From MWAR01 sp035388825 (GTDB lineage: Bacteria; Muiribacteriota; Ozemobacteria; Ozemobacterales; Ozemobacteraceae): a stretch of 64,000 bases of DNA. A model generated the notes under the pieces. It searched no databases, had not been told where the DNA came from, and saw nothing but the letters and a program-made list of their open reading frames with translations. The translations under genes were made by a program, and so were the position numbers. Every line of letters starts with the position of its first letter. Within the stretch, counting starts at the first letter, position 1. This document shows, one piece after another, positions 27,001 through 37,032 of this stretch. Location: positions 83,659-147,658 of the forward strand of contig DAOOQQ010000004.1 in assembly GCA_035388825.1 (NCBI GenBank). The letters are read 5' to 3'.

Positions 27001-27314
27001 TCGTGAAACTCGACATCGCCGAGGATCAGGCAGACCGCGGGATCGTCGGGCGTCACCTTCACGCGCTTCCCCGCTTCTTCCCGGACCGGCTTCAGAAGAT
27101 CCTTGCGGAGCTTCGTCAGCTTCGGATCCTCCTCCTTGTTCTGGAGCTCGCATCGCATCAACTCGAGATAGGCCTCGGAAAGCATACGAGCGGATATATA
27201 TTTCTTCAGTGTCGTGTAGTCGGGCTTGACGGCCGCGTTTGCCGCCGATACCGCCCAGAGCAGTGTCGCAAGGAGGAGCAGCCAGGCCTGGAAACGGCCG
27301 GTCCGGGGTTTCAT
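24069..27314 (-). CDS. Large TPR protein with signal sequence and mid-protein membrane helix
   Basis: 1081 residues. A signal sequence (FQAWLLLLATLLWAVSAANA) is followed by TPR-like repeats (for example GRFDASVGYLSRALEKKDDA), a Pro-rich linker and more TPRs. A single membrane helix lies at about 475-500 (MIGLGLFLGAFLIVFILMV), then further TPRs (about 505-760), a long disordered Pro/Ser region (about 770-1000) and a last helical domain. If the signal is cleaved, the N-half is periplasmic and the C-half cytoplasmic. It begins 7 bases after the preceding TPR gene, which has the same architecture, in the pilus operon. Its role in bridging the membrane is inferred. Confidence 0.8.
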   Translation of the reverse strand: MKPRTGRFQAWLLLLATLLWAVSAANAAVKPDYTTLKKYISARMLSEAYLELMRCELQNKEEDPKLTKLRKDLLKPVREEAGKRVKVTPDDPAVCLILGDVEFHEGRFDASVGYLSRALEKKDDALSHYTFAKVLFAKGNVPQSFEQLEKALQIDPSSELLFDDFQFLYNAKNYGLASARRLTGKAGFTRRATPVAGERSAPQMPENPFENDPTAPPDVPLPPEPQPEPDLLQTAQVPVTVSLPATDPATSPADGEPPIDQGDDILPDETEPPPQITIASAPEVAAEDPERKKMKDAEYWFDQAKKKFADGKYEDAEATLKKAQTMFAGLPGREELQAKIDEKKGIDQKYKFAVSLYQSEKYDLALPDILRAYEENPQKYAEATFYLGKIYILGSNRDLKKARTYFEKFQSLPDVDPDLKRDVDWVMIGILTDDQQYQEANERFNHFLETESEYAKNQPSFWKLKYTLWSKIYTTEIMIGLGLFLGAFLIVFILMVAPALNLFISDPVKKATLALEAGQNEKAVRISEDALRRPNVAVQLQRQLLEISIQAHYALKNYFKCQENARHLLTLFADNAIGWKYLAKAYLETNTASDEAITMYETIYKQDPSRTEFLPILSKFYRAQKQYTGDAMEIMYACFQADPANRENVTALADAYVQSKRMGDEVVVVLREALKTKPDGDGYRELLARNYSKKGMFAESAKECLQVLATNVNNMGIHVVYTTCMKKMNMLDEAVLQYEEFLRRHPGNPQLTEIVTGLRKELEQNTQAPESLSGTDELSPFSEELLTEGLPPLTPETELPSLPSDTDIEGFVEPPPEGFVTGDTATPLPDFLKPPSADQPATSSSGGGARSVPLAPTTPAKKARLEPMGLHDTDLIDTPLPAPEPPFSPATTTSADSGSGPTVPPGASAADDILSIPTLDPFAEHGLDGSDIPDDLGLTPPESVTTTATAAPPKPDTELADAIAEARQKAAQKKWDEVVALLTPVFASKRSKEIGLLLADAHLRMKKPALAREIIETLEFDRELMSDELKDLLYRVGTALEASGDTSGALMLYDMICNVDINFRDTFDRSDKLYASLKKGK

Positions 27315-27321
27315 CGCGTGT

Positions 27322-29943
27322 TCAGACAATGCTTTTGCCGCACTTCTGGCAGTAGTAATCCGACTTGCTGTTGGATGCGCCGCAGTGGGGGCAGGCGATC
27401 GCGTCGCCGGCATCGGGAGCCGCGGGCTCGGGAGGGAGGGAGGCCTGGGCGGGGGAGTCTTCGGGGAGGGGGGCCATGGTCTGAGCTCCGCCCACCTGGA
27501 CGCCCGTGCGGTCGGCCATCTTCATTGCCTCGGTCAGGCCCTTCTGGAACGCGACGTTGTAGGGATTCTCGGCCAGGAAGGCCCGATAGATCTCGATCAG
27601 TTCGGCCAGCTTGCCCATCTTCTGATAACAGTCGCGCAGGATGTTGTGAACGACCTCGTTGTTCACGTCCATCTGGATGACCTGCTCGCACAGCCGCAGG
27701 CACTCCTCGAACTGCTGCTGGCGCAGGTGCAGCTTGGCCACGCCGAGCAGGAACTCGGGCTCGGGCTTGACGAACTCCATCATCCGCTTGAACACGCGCA
27801 TCGCCGTTTCGTCGGTGCGGCCCTTCTGCAGGTAGAACCGTCCGAGCGGCTTGAGGACCTCGGGGCTGTTCGGCTCGAGCTCCAGCCACTTTTCCAGCAC
27901 TTCGATCCCGTCGGGGGCGAGGGTTTTCTGCGAGGTGTAATGCTGGCCCAGCAACGAGACCAGCGCGATGTTCCGGCTTTCGGTCTTGTACAGGTTCAGC
28001 AGCTCGGGAAGGCTTTCCGGCGTGAGCATGCGACGGCCGAGATACGCGAAGCCCAGCCAGTGATGCGCTTCGGTATCCTGCGGGTTGATCGAGATCAGGT
28101 GCTTGCACTCGCCGATCGCCCGGTCGTAGGCGCCGGTCTTGAGAAAGGCCTGGGCCGAAAGGCGCGAGATGACCGCCCCGTCGTAGGCATCCAGATTCGA
28201 CAGACGCCGGATGGCATTCAGCTCGTCGAGACACTCGCGATACATGCCCTTGCCGAGATGGTTCCGGGCGCGTTTGATCGCGGCGTTTTTATTATACTCA
28301 GGCAAATTGTTGTAGATGACCCAACCGATCCAACACAGGATCAGGATCGCGACGGCGGGGATGACGATCGGACCCCAGTTGAACGCCCCGGCTTTGTACA
28401 GAACGTCGTCGATGCCGGGATACTCGGGATCCGAATCCTTCACTTCCTTCAGGATCTTGTAGGCTGCCGCGTTGTCGCCGGCCTCGGCGTAGATGTTCCC
28501 GAGCACGAACTTCGAGCGGTTGTTGTCGGCCTGTTTGGCCAGCTGGCGGTTCGCGAACTCCTTGGCCTTGTCGGTGTTGCCGGTTTTCCAGTGGCAGTAA
28601 GCGAGGTAACTCATCAGGTCGACCGAGTAATCGATCGGCAGGGACTCGAGGCTCTTGATGCACTCCTCGAACTCGCCGCTCTTGTACTGCTCCTTCATCT
28701 TTTCCCAGGTTTCCTTGCGGGTGTCGATGGTGCCGATCTTCTGCATTTCCCCGTCGACCCGGGAGCGGAACTTCTCGAGCTTGGAATCGAGTGCGATGAT
28801 GGCGAGGGCGCGTTCGAACGCGGTCTTGGCGTCTTTGTTGTTTCCGGCGCCGGCAAACCGTGTGCCCATCGAGATGAAATTCTCGGTGAGCGCCGCCCGC
28901 TCCTCGGAGCTGCGCGGGAGCCGCTCGGTGCGGCCCAGTTTCTTCATCAGCTCGGTCTCGAAAGAGACGGCCTTGGCGAGCAGCTTGCGCGCCTCGGCGT
29001 GTTTCGGCTGGGCGTGGACGACCTGCTCGAGCAGATCACGCGCCTCGAGCCATTTCTCGCCCGAAGCCATCTTGAGCGCATCGGCCAGCAGATCGCGAGA
29101 CTCCTCTTTCGATTGCAGCGCCTCGATCTCGGCTTTCGCGGTCTCGTTGTCGGCATCTGCGGACAGCGCATTCTGGAAGGATTCGAGCGCCTTGGCCGTG
29201 TCCCCCTTCTCGGCGTAGGAACGGCCGAGTTTGATGTGGCCATCAGCCGTTTCGCGCTGATTCTTGCGGATGTCGGAAACGAGATCCTTGGCACGCTGGG
29301 GGTCGGGAAGGGGATACCGCGTCGCCTTTTCGGCATACTCGCGGGCTTTGGCGATGTTGTTGGCATCGTACTCGATCTTTCCCAACAGGAAGAACAGCCG
29401 GCCGATGCCCTCGGAGCGGTACTGCGGCAGTTCGGCTTTATTGGTGTCGATCAGGCGCAACGCCAGGGTTTTTGCTTTGTCCGGCTGGCTGGCGGCGAGC
29501 AGCTCCTCGACGATTTCGGCACCGAGATCCGTGTCGGTCGGGTCGACCGTGATGATCTCGTCCCGCAGCAATGAGGCTTTCCCGGCATCTCCCGCGGAAC
29601 GCGCCGCCCGCATCTCCTCCTTGAGAACCTTTGCATACTCCTCGCGATAATTCTGGTTCGCAGGCTCGAGCTCATGGGCCTTTTTCAGCATGCGCTTCAT
29701 GTCGTCGCGCTTCTGGACCGCGCGAAGCAGAATGGCGGCGTTGTAATACGGCTCGGCCCAGGTCGGGTTGAGCTTCATCGCCTTCTGGAGATGCTCTTTC
29801 GCCTCGGCATAGTTGCCGCTGCGGATCGCGAGCATGCCGAGCCGGTTGAGCTCCTTCGCATCCTGGGCCGTTGCCGGCTGGAAGCCGAGAAACAGGAAAA
29901 GGCTCGCCAGGGCGAGCAGGATACATCGCGTGCGGCGGTTCAT
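27322..29943 (-). CDS. Large TPR protein with mid-protein membrane helix and C-terminal zinc ribbon
   Basis: 873 residues. The signal peptide (LLALASLFLFLGFQPATAQ) is followed by many TPRs (LGMLAIRSGNYAEAKEHLQK; HIKLGRSYAEKGDTAKALES). A membrane helix lies at about 523-545 (VIPAVAILILCWIGWVI). More TPRs follow (DRAIGECKHLISINPQDTEA; LGVAKLHLRQQQFEECLRLC), then a zinc ribbon with two CxxC pairs (CPHCG and CQKCG) in the last 25 residues. A C-terminal zinc ribbon suggests the C-half faces the cytoplasm. The GGAGGGG ribosome site is strong. It lies downstream of the pilus motor and alignment genes. Confidence 0.82.
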   Translation of the reverse strand: MNRRTRCILLALASLFLFLGFQPATAQDAKELNRLGMLAIRSGNYAEAKEHLQKAMKLNPTWAEPYYNAAILLRAVQKRDDMKRMLKKAHELEPANQNYREEYAKVLKEEMRAARSAGDAGKASLLRDEIITVDPTDTDLGAEIVEELLAASQPDKAKTLALRLIDTNKAELPQYRSEGIGRLFFLLGKIEYDANNIAKAREYAEKATRYPLPDPQRAKDLVSDIRKNQRETADGHIKLGRSYAEKGDTAKALESFQNALSADADNETAKAEIEALQSKEESRDLLADALKMASGEKWLEARDLLEQVVHAQPKHAEARKLLAKAVSFETELMKKLGRTERLPRSSEERAALTENFISMGTRFAGAGNNKDAKTAFERALAIIALDSKLEKFRSRVDGEMQKIGTIDTRKETWEKMKEQYKSGEFEECIKSLESLPIDYSVDLMSYLAYCHWKTGNTDKAKEFANRQLAKQADNNRSKFVLGNIYAEAGDNAAAYKILKEVKDSDPEYPGIDDVLYKAGAFNWGPIVIPAVAILILCWIGWVIYNNLPEYNKNAAIKRARNHLGKGMYRECLDELNAIRRLSNLDAYDGAVISRLSAQAFLKTGAYDRAIGECKHLISINPQDTEAHHWLGFAYLGRRMLTPESLPELLNLYKTESRNIALVSLLGQHYTSQKTLAPDGIEVLEKWLELEPNSPEVLKPLGRFYLQKGRTDETAMRVFKRMMEFVKPEPEFLLGVAKLHLRQQQFEECLRLCEQVIQMDVNNEVVHNILRDCYQKMGKLAELIEIYRAFLAENPYNVAFQKGLTEAMKMADRTGVQVGGAQTMAPLPEDSPAQASLPPEPAAPDAGDAIACPHCGASNSKSDYYCQKCGKSIV

Positions 29944-29980
29944 GGATTCCCCTCCGGTAGCCGTGTCACCGCCGGATAGT

Positions 29981-31297
29981 CTAGGCGATTTTGGCGACTT
30001 TTGCCAGTGCCTTCAACGCCCATTTCCGGACGTCGGGATCCCCGTCGTTGCTCAGATCCTGGAGCACGTCGGAAAACTGCAGCGCACCGATCTCTCCGAG
30101 TGCCCATGCCGCCGAAGCCCGCATCTGCTTGTGGGAGGAGCGGAGCATCTGCTTCAGCGTCACCACCGCGCCCATCCCGCCCAGTTTCCAGAGGGCGGCT
30201 GCGGCACTGCTGCGAACGCGGTTGTGCGAGTCGTTGAGCATCGGATACAGCATTTCGATCAGGGCCGGATCCTCCTGCGCGGCAAGGGCCTCGACCGCAT
30301 TCGACCGGACGCGGCCGTCGGCATCCCGCAGTGCTTTCGAAAGCAGGGTCACGGTGCGCGGGTTTTTCACCAGCCCCAGGGACCGGATCAGCGTCGCGCG
30401 GTGGCGCGCATCCTCCTCCTGGGCATACCGCTCGGCCAGGCGTGACATCGTCAACTCGGGGTTGATGCCGAGACTGGTCGTGATGATCGTGTCGCGGATC
30501 CGTGACTCCTCCTCCTTGCTCCAGGCCTGGAGCAGGTGACTGATGGCGCGGGTCGAGCCGATCTGTCCGAGGCTGAGAACCGCGCGGTTGCGGACCGTCG
30601 GCGAGATGTCGCCCAGCAGTCCGATCAACAGATCGAGCGACCGGTCATCTTTGATGAGACCCAGGATATAGGCGACGGAGGCGCGTTTGCGCGCATTGGG
30701 CGACCGAAGCTCCTCGGGAAGCGTGTTGATGCCGTACCGGATGCCCCGTTCCCAGAGGGCCTGGATGGCATTGGCCCTCACACGGTTGTTCCGGTCGGAA
30801 GTGAGGGCTTTCATGATCTCGGGCACTTCGGGGTGGTCGATGCGGCCGAGGGACTCGACGGCATTCGCCCGGACGCGCTCATCCTCGTAGGTCAGAAACG
30901 CCTTCAGAAGCGGCAGGTATTCGGGCGAGCGGGAGGAGCCGATGATCTTGATGCCGGTCGCGAGCAGATTCGTGTCGTCTTCGCGGCGCAGGAACTCGCA
31001 CAGCGCATTCCGGACGGCCGGCGTCGACTTCCCTTCGAGGCTGGCGAGCGCTTCGGCGCGCAGCATCGTGTTGGGCGACTCGAGATACGTGAGGGCCATG
31101 CCGACGAGTTCGGGGTCGGTGACGCGCCGGACGCCCTTGAGCGCAGCCGCGACAATCTCCGGGCGTTCGTCACGGAGGCCTTCACGCAGGAACTCGTCGA
31201 TCTGGGGCAGGTTGTCCCGCAGGGCGGTGCGCAGGCAGAACAGCCGCACCATCTTGTCCCGGTCGCGGAAAAGCAGCTTGAGGGTCTGATAGTCCAT
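29981..31297 (-). CDS. HEAT-repeat protein of the pilus operon
   Basis: About 438 residues made almost wholly of HEAT/PBS-lyase-type repeats of about 30 residues (VRANAVESLGRIDHPEVPEI, VRANAIQALWERGIRYGINT, VRNRAVLSLGQIGSTRAISH, VRSNAVEALAAQEDPALIEM). No signal or membrane segment is seen, so it is a cytoplasmic alpha-solenoid scaffold. The ATG at 31297 has AAGGCG upstream; an earlier ATG at 31312 lacks a ribosome site. It directly follows the PilP-like gene, which suggests it binds a pilus motor or the cytoplasmic face of the assembly complex. Confidence 0.85.
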   Translation of the reverse strand: MDYQTLKLLFRDRDKMVRLFCLRTALRDNLPQIDEFLREGLRDERPEIVAAALKGVRRVTDPELVGMALTYLESPNTMLRAEALASLEGKSTPAVRNALCEFLRREDDTNLLATGIKIIGSSRSPEYLPLLKAFLTYEDERVRANAVESLGRIDHPEVPEIMKALTSDRNNRVRANAIQALWERGIRYGINTLPEELRSPNARKRASVAYILGLIKDDRSLDLLIGLLGDISPTVRNRAVLSLGQIGSTRAISHLLQAWSKEEESRIRDTIITTSLGINPELTMSRLAERYAQEEDARHRATLIRSLGLVKNPRTVTLLSKALRDADGRVRSNAVEALAAQEDPALIEMLYPMLNDSHNRVRSSAAAALWKLGGMGAVVTLKQMLRSSHKQMRASAAWALGEIGALQFSDVLQDLSNDGDPDVRKWALKALAKVAKIA

Positions 31298-31312
31298 GAT
31301 ATCGCCTTGCAT

Positions 31313-31972
31313 TCAGGGCGTCGAGCTGGATGCCCGGAGGTGTGAGAGCGGGGAGACTTCCGTCTGGTCGGACTTCTGGCTGGTGGCATCGTCCACGAGA
31401 CCGACTTCGAAGGGGCGGTTGTCGTTCTCGGTATCGGTCAGGATCACCTTGTCGGCGGCGATCTCCTGGAGCCGGAAGGGGGTGTCTGGAATCTTCGAAG
31501 AGAGCCGGGAGAGCGCGAGTCGGCCCGAGACCTTGATGATCGCGACACGTTCGAGGCCCATGGTGAAGAAGCCGTGATACGAGATGTCCGGCCGCTCGAG
31601 CACGGGGACTTCCGCTTCGGAGACCGGCTCGACGGCACGTAGTTCCTCTCTGGGAGGGAGGAAAACGTTCCGGCCTTCTCCATGGGGGAACACGGCCTGG
31701 GCGATGAACCGGGAGTCGACCCGGGGATCGATAGGCGGGATGTTCGGCGTGATCAGGGGCGGCGGAGGCTGGATCGGCTCGGCACTGGGGGCCGGAGTGG
31801 CCGTGGCGGCGGGGGAAGCGGCGTCCGCCGTCTGGGTGGTTGCCGTCGCGGGTTTCGTGCGACGCGGCTTCAGCACGAAGTTGTCGAGGATGAGGATGCC
31901 GAGAATCACCGGCACGCCGATCGCGACGACCTTGTTCTTCTGGTAGAATTCCCGGATTTCCTGGCTGTTCAT
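31313..31972 (-). CDS. PilP-like inner-membrane pilus assembly protein
   Basis: 219 residues. One N-terminal membrane helix (VVAIGVPVILGILILDNFVL), a Pro/Thr/Ala-rich linker (about 40-90) and a C-terminal beta domain (ISYHGFFTMGLERVAIIKVS, FRLQEIAADKVILTDTE) match the HR-domain layout of PilP/GspC, which couples the PilN/PilO complex to the secretin. No lipobox was found, unlike proteobacterial PilP. Its place right after the PilO-like gene supports the call. The start has GGGGAGG upstream. Confidence 0.72.
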   Translation of the reverse strand: MNSQEIREFYQKNKVVAIGVPVILGILILDNFVLKPRRTKPATATTQTADAASPAATATPAPSAEPIQPPPPLITPNIPPIDPRVDSRFIAQAVFPHGEGRNVFLPPREELRAVEPVSEAEVPVLERPDISYHGFFTMGLERVAIIKVSGRLALSRLSSKIPDTPFRLQEIAADKVILTDTENDNRPFEVGLVDDATSQKSDQTEVSPLSHLRASSSTP

Positions 31973-31987
31973 GCTGGTTCCTCCCCG

Positions 31988-32569
31988 TTATGGGAGAAAG
32001 AACGTCGACAGAGTCAGCGTGAGACGCATCGTTCCATCGGTGTCGACGATCGGAGGCCGGATAGTCATCTGACTGATCTTGACCAGTCGGCCGAGCGTGT
32101 TTTCCATCTCCCAGAGGAAATGTTTCATTTTCTCGTATGAGGCCACCAGATCGACGGTGAACTTGAACTCGAGATAATTGGCCGGCGCCCCGACCGCCTG
32201 TTTGGGGGGGTCGTAATTCGAGTTCAGGATGGTGACGTCGAGAGCTTTTGCCTTTCGCTGGACCTGCTCGATGAAGATGGTGTAGTTGGCGGACTTTTCC
32301 AGAACCCGTTCGAACTTCTCCGTCACCTCGCGGCGTCGCTCCTCGATCTGCTGGTTGATCTTCTCGAGCTGCTGCTGGCGCGCGGTGAAATCCTTCTGGG
32401 CGACCGCGATCTGGTCCTGATACTGCTTGAGTTCGTCACGCTTGGACTGGATGGCATCTTTCTGGCGCTTGTCGACGTTGGTCTGGAAATACACCAGGCC
32501 GATCGCGGCCACGACCACCAGACCATAGCTGATCACGCGTTCGAGGATGGAGCGCAGACGTGTTTTCAC
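31988..32569 (-). CDS. pilO: Type IV pilus inner-membrane protein PilO
   Basis: 193 residues from a GTG at 32569 with a GGGAGG site. A single membrane helix (VISYGLVVVAAIGLVYF, about 13-29), a coiled coil (about 35-95, QQQLEKINQQIEERRREVTE) and a ferredoxin-like C-domain (YLEFKFTVDLVASYEKMKHF) are the PilO pattern. PilO pairs with PilN in the periplasm to form the alignment complex between motor and secretin. It lies between the pilN and PilP-like genes in the canonical order. Confidence 0.85.
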   Translation of the reverse strand: MKTRLRSILERVISYGLVVVAAIGLVYFQTNVDKRQKDAIQSKRDELKQYQDQIAVAQKDFTARQQQLEKINQQIEERRREVTEKFERVLEKSANYTIFIEQVQRKAKALDVTILNSNYDPPKQAVGAPANYLEFKFTVDLVASYEKMKHFLWEMENTLGRLVKISQMTIRPPIVDTDGTMRLTLTLSTFFLP

Positions 32570-32605
32570 TCTTGTCCTCCCGTGCTGGAGCCGTTGTTCA
32601 TCTCG

Positions 32606-33178
32606 TTACTTCTTCCCGGCCGGAACGTAAGTGAAGCTCAGGACGAAGGAGGTGACGGTGCCGTTCTCGATGGCCCGTGTCGAGTTCTGCTTCAGATAGA
32701 CGCCGGTGAAATTCGGGGATTTCTGCAGACTCGAGACGTAATCGAGGACATCGTAGATCGTGGCCCCCTCGCCGTTCACCGTGAACGCCAGGCCGCTCTT
32801 GCCCGAAAAATCCTTGGGATTGATGTCGGAGATGTAGATCCGCTCAGGCACGGTCGACTCGAAGGCATACAGGAAGTCGACCCACGACGTGCCCGGCGTG
32901 TCGAGATTGGTGTTGATGAACTCGATGCTGCTCTTGAGGGAGTTGATCTGCGCGACGGGAGGCTGGAGCTCGCCAATCCGCTGGTTCAGATCCCGCAGGT
33001 CTTTCATGGCAGCGTCGACCTGCTGCTGGACCTTGAACTGCTCCGACGTGTTCTTCATGTAGGAGGAGATGGTCCAGGAGAGGCAGAGCAGGATGGCGAC
33101 GGCGGCGAGCACGAAGCCCGTGAGGTCGGCCGGTAGGCTCTTGTACTCCTTCGGAAGCAGATCGATCTGGAATTTCAT
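32606..33178 (-). CDS. pilN: Type IV pilus inner-membrane protein PilN
   Basis: 190 residues. The short cytoplasmic N-terminus MKFQIDLLPKEY is the PilN segment that docks on PilM. A membrane helix follows (FVLAAVAILLCLSWTISSYM, about 22-41), then a coiled coil and a ferredoxin-like domain (WVDFLYAFESTVPERIYISD). The gap to the pilM stop is only 4 bases, with GGGAG as the ribosome site. It probably forms a heterodimer with the PilO encoded just downstream. Confidence 0.88.
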   Translation of the reverse strand: MKFQIDLLPKEYKSLPADLTGFVLAAVAILLCLSWTISSYMKNTSEQFKVQQQVDAAMKDLRDLNQRIGELQPPVAQINSLKSSIEFINTNLDTPGTSWVDFLYAFESTVPERIYISDINPKDFSGKSGLAFTVNGEGATIYDVLDYVSSLQKSPNFTGVYLKQNSTRAIENGTVTSFVLSFTYVPAGKK

Positions 33179-33182
33179 GCGA

Positions 33183-34253
33183 TTACTCCCTCAGGAACGC
33201 GCCGCAGGCTGCGGCGAGTTCATTGCGTTCCGAGACGTCGGCGGGTTTCCCGGCGATCTGGAGCGCGTAGAGGTCTGCCACATACCGCACGCTGGTGTTC
33301 AGGTTCGCGGCGAGCATGACCGGCAGATTCTGGAAGTTGGCACCTCCGCCCGAAAGGATGACTTCCTGGATCGTGAACTCGCGGAACTTGGTCAGGAAGG
33401 CTTCCATAGCGGAGAATATTTCACGCGTCAGGACGGCGAAGACGTTCTTGATGACCGTATAGTTGTAGAGATTCTCCTGCTCCGGGGAAAACTCCGGCAG
33501 GAAGAACACCTCGTTCCGCTTGAACTGCTCGGCCTCGCTGTCGGGAACATGGAAATGCTTGCTGATCTGCTTGGTGAAGTCGTAGGAGCCGACCGGGCGG
33601 TTGACCAGGGTCCGCAGCTGGCCGTCCCGGAACACGCCGATCGAGGTCGTCTCGTTGCCGAGATGGACGAGGGCGATATTCCGGCCCTGGTTCTCGGAGG
33701 CGTTCAGATAATGTTCGATCAGGTTCGAAACGTTGAGGATGTTGACATCGATGGTCTGGGGGTTGAGGCCGGAGCGCTGGATGATGCCGCCGGCTTCGAG
33801 CAGGTTGTTCTTGATCGTGGCGACGGCGAGCGTGATCTCGTCTTCCTCCCACATTCCCAGGCTCTGGTGGACGATATACCAGTGCTCGAGCGGAAGGGGC
33901 ATGATGGGGGAAAAGTCCTCCCGGATCGATTCCTCCAGCTCCTTCTTCGAGTAGCGCGGAGGGGCGATCATCAGGTTCATGAGCGAGGCATGGTCGGGCA
34001 GAAGCACCAGGGTGCTCTCGTAGCCGGCTTTCGACGTCGAAACCAGGCTCCGGATAGCCTTTTCAACCGGCAGCGGATCCATGATCGGGTACTCGATGAA
34101 CGCCGAGGCGACGAACTCGCGCGGGGAATCGGCCAGCGTCAGCTGCTTGAGCCGGATGTTGCCAGGTGCGGCGGATTCGAGACGCAACAGACGCATCCGG
34201 TGCGTTCCCAGATCGAGGACGAGATTGCAGGCAGACCCGCTTGGACTCGCCAT
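33183..34253 (-). CDS. pilM: Type IV pilus actin-like ATPase PilM
   Basis: 356 residues, typical length. It has the FtsA/actin-like fold: phosphate-1 motif VLDLGTHRMRLL near residue 10, connect region ALVHLGNETTSIGVF (about 195), and adenosine motif VILSGGGANFQNLP (about 300). PilM binds the N-terminus of PilN and the motor on the cytoplasmic side. The AGGAG ribosome site overlaps the end of pilB, giving a 6-base gap and translational coupling. Confidence 0.92.
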   Translation of the reverse strand: MASPSGSACNLVLDLGTHRMRLLRLESAAPGNIRLKQLTLADSPREFVASAFIEYPIMDPLPVEKAIRSLVSTSKAGYESTLVLLPDHASLMNLMIAPPRYSKKELEESIREDFSPIMPLPLEHWYIVHQSLGMWEEDEITLAVATIKNNLLEAGGIIQRSGLNPQTIDVNILNVSNLIEHYLNASENQGRNIALVHLGNETTSIGVFRDGQLRTLVNRPVGSYDFTKQISKHFHVPDSEAEQFKRNEVFFLPEFSPEQENLYNYTVIKNVFAVLTREIFSAMEAFLTKFREFTIQEVILSGGGANFQNLPVMLAANLNTSVRYVADLYALQIAGKPADVSERNELAAACGAFLRE

Positions 34254-34259
34254 AAGCTC

Positions 34260-36023
<1,764 letters not shown>

Positions 36024-36096
36024 GGCTTCTCCAGAAGTTCTTCCTTGACAGTATCGGCAGCAGGTCCGCCGTTGTTGACGAAAAAAACCGGAATTC

Positions 36097-36125
36097 ATTA
36101 TAGCGTTGCACGTCCCACTCATCAA
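36097..36125 (-). promoter_or_regulatory. Strong sigma-70 promoter of the pilB-pilM-pilN-pilO operon
   Basis: Minus-strand TTGATG (36125-36120), 17-base spacer, perfect TATAAT (36102-36097). The leader is about 68 bases. No equally strong promoter was noticed in the short gaps downstream, so it could serve all eight genes to 24069. Confidence 0.7.
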
Positions 36126-36140
36126 ATGGAGGTTTCGTGC

Positions 36141-36171
36141 AAAAAAAACGCCCGGCCGGAAGGGGCGGGCG
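36141..36171 (-). terminator. Rho-independent terminator after the type IV prepilin gene
   Basis: On the minus strand a CGCCCG...CGGGCG stem (36171-36166 with 36154-36149; extra GC pairs possible) is followed by eight U (36148-36141), 20 bases past the stop at 36191. It separates the pilin unit from the pilB operon promoter. Confidence 0.8.
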
Positions 36172-36190
36172 GGTGATTTCCGTGAATCCG

Positions 36191-36838
36191 TCAGTAGGAG
36201 ACCCCCTGGGAGTCGGTGACGATGATGTCGGAGTAATCGAGGGGATTGGCGGGGCTTCCGATATACACCGATGACGATTTGCCGTTGAAGAGGAACTGGA
36301 CCGTATCCGTCGCTTCCCCGTCGAAGGCGGCATTCGCATTGGTGTCGATGAAGGCGAAATCCTTGTCGAAATCGAACTGGCCGACGGGGGAGCCGCCATC
36401 CTCGACGAAGAACAGCGTCGATCCGGTTGCAGTCCAGTCCATGCGTTCCGTCGTCTGGGGATCCTCGAGGACCGGAAGCGCCGGAAGATACTTGAAGCCG
36501 GGCCGGCGCTTCGGGGTGATACTGCCGCCTACGCGGATTATCTGAAGAGGGCCGGCGACCAGCTCCGAATCGGTAGCACCCAGAGGAGAACGCACGTCCT
36601 CAACCGTAGAACCGGTTATGAACGGAACCTGGAACGGCCCGCGTCCCTGGTCGGCCCGAAACTCGCTGATCACTTTCCGGAAGTTGGCCACATTCTGTTT
36701 GAGCGTCGAACGACGGGCGTCCATTATATAATCATTGTAATACGGAACCGCGATCCCCGTCAGGATGACGATGATCGTGACCACCACGATCAGCTCCATC
36801 AGGCTGAACCCGGCCCTTCTTCGATGTTCGATACGCAT
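36191..36838 (-). CDS. Type IV pilin / major prepilin-like protein
   Basis: 215 residues. Class III signal MRIEHRRRAG followed by FSLMELIVVVTIIVILTGIA, with Phe at +1 and Glu at +5 of the mature protein, the classical PilA/GspG motif. The long N-helix (MDARRSTLKQNVANFRKVIS) leads into a globular domain. Near the end are an Asp/Asn-rich loop (DTNANAAFDGEATD), reminiscent of the calcium loops of pseudopilins, and a tail in DSQGVSY. The ATG has AGGAGG upstream. It has its own terminator, suggesting an abundant product. Confidence 0.9.
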   Translation of the reverse strand: MRIEHRRRAGFSLMELIVVVTIIVILTGIAVPYYNDYIMDARRSTLKQNVANFRKVISEFRADQGRGPFQVPFITGSTVEDVRSPLGATDSELVAGPLQIIRVGGSITPKRRPGFKYLPALPVLEDPQTTERMDWTATGSTLFFVEDGGSPVGQFDFDKDFAFIDTNANAAFDGEATDTVQFLFNGKSSSVYIGSPANPLDYSDIIVTDSQGVSY

Positions 36839-36940
36839 GCAACCTCCTGTTCCGATTCCTTCGCCGGGGTCTGGAACGACGTGATCCGCGAAGTTCCCCG
36901 GAAATATATCATGCCGAATAATTCGAGAACGTTTCCCCGA

Positions 36941-36996
36941 AGAGGCACGGAGACACAGAGCTCGAAGATGCTGGTTCTCTGTGGTTCCGTGCCTCT
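36941..36996. repeat. Imperfect inverted repeat with AGAGGCACGG arms
   Basis: Two 20-base arms (36941-36960 and 36977-36996) match at 18 of 20 positions in inverted orientation around a 16-base loop. They lie in the 194-base gap between two prepilin genes. The arm resembles a short repeat I recall as dispersed in several environmental bacterial genomes. It may be a mobile palindromic element or mRNA hairpin. Confidence 0.6.
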
Positions 36997-37032
36997 GTGG
37001 TTCGTTGTGCCGAGATGTCTGCATCACATGGA

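Noticed and set aside
29981..31312. Start of the first HEAT gene at 31312
   Set aside because: No ribosome site precedes it, while AAGGCG precedes the ATG at 31297.
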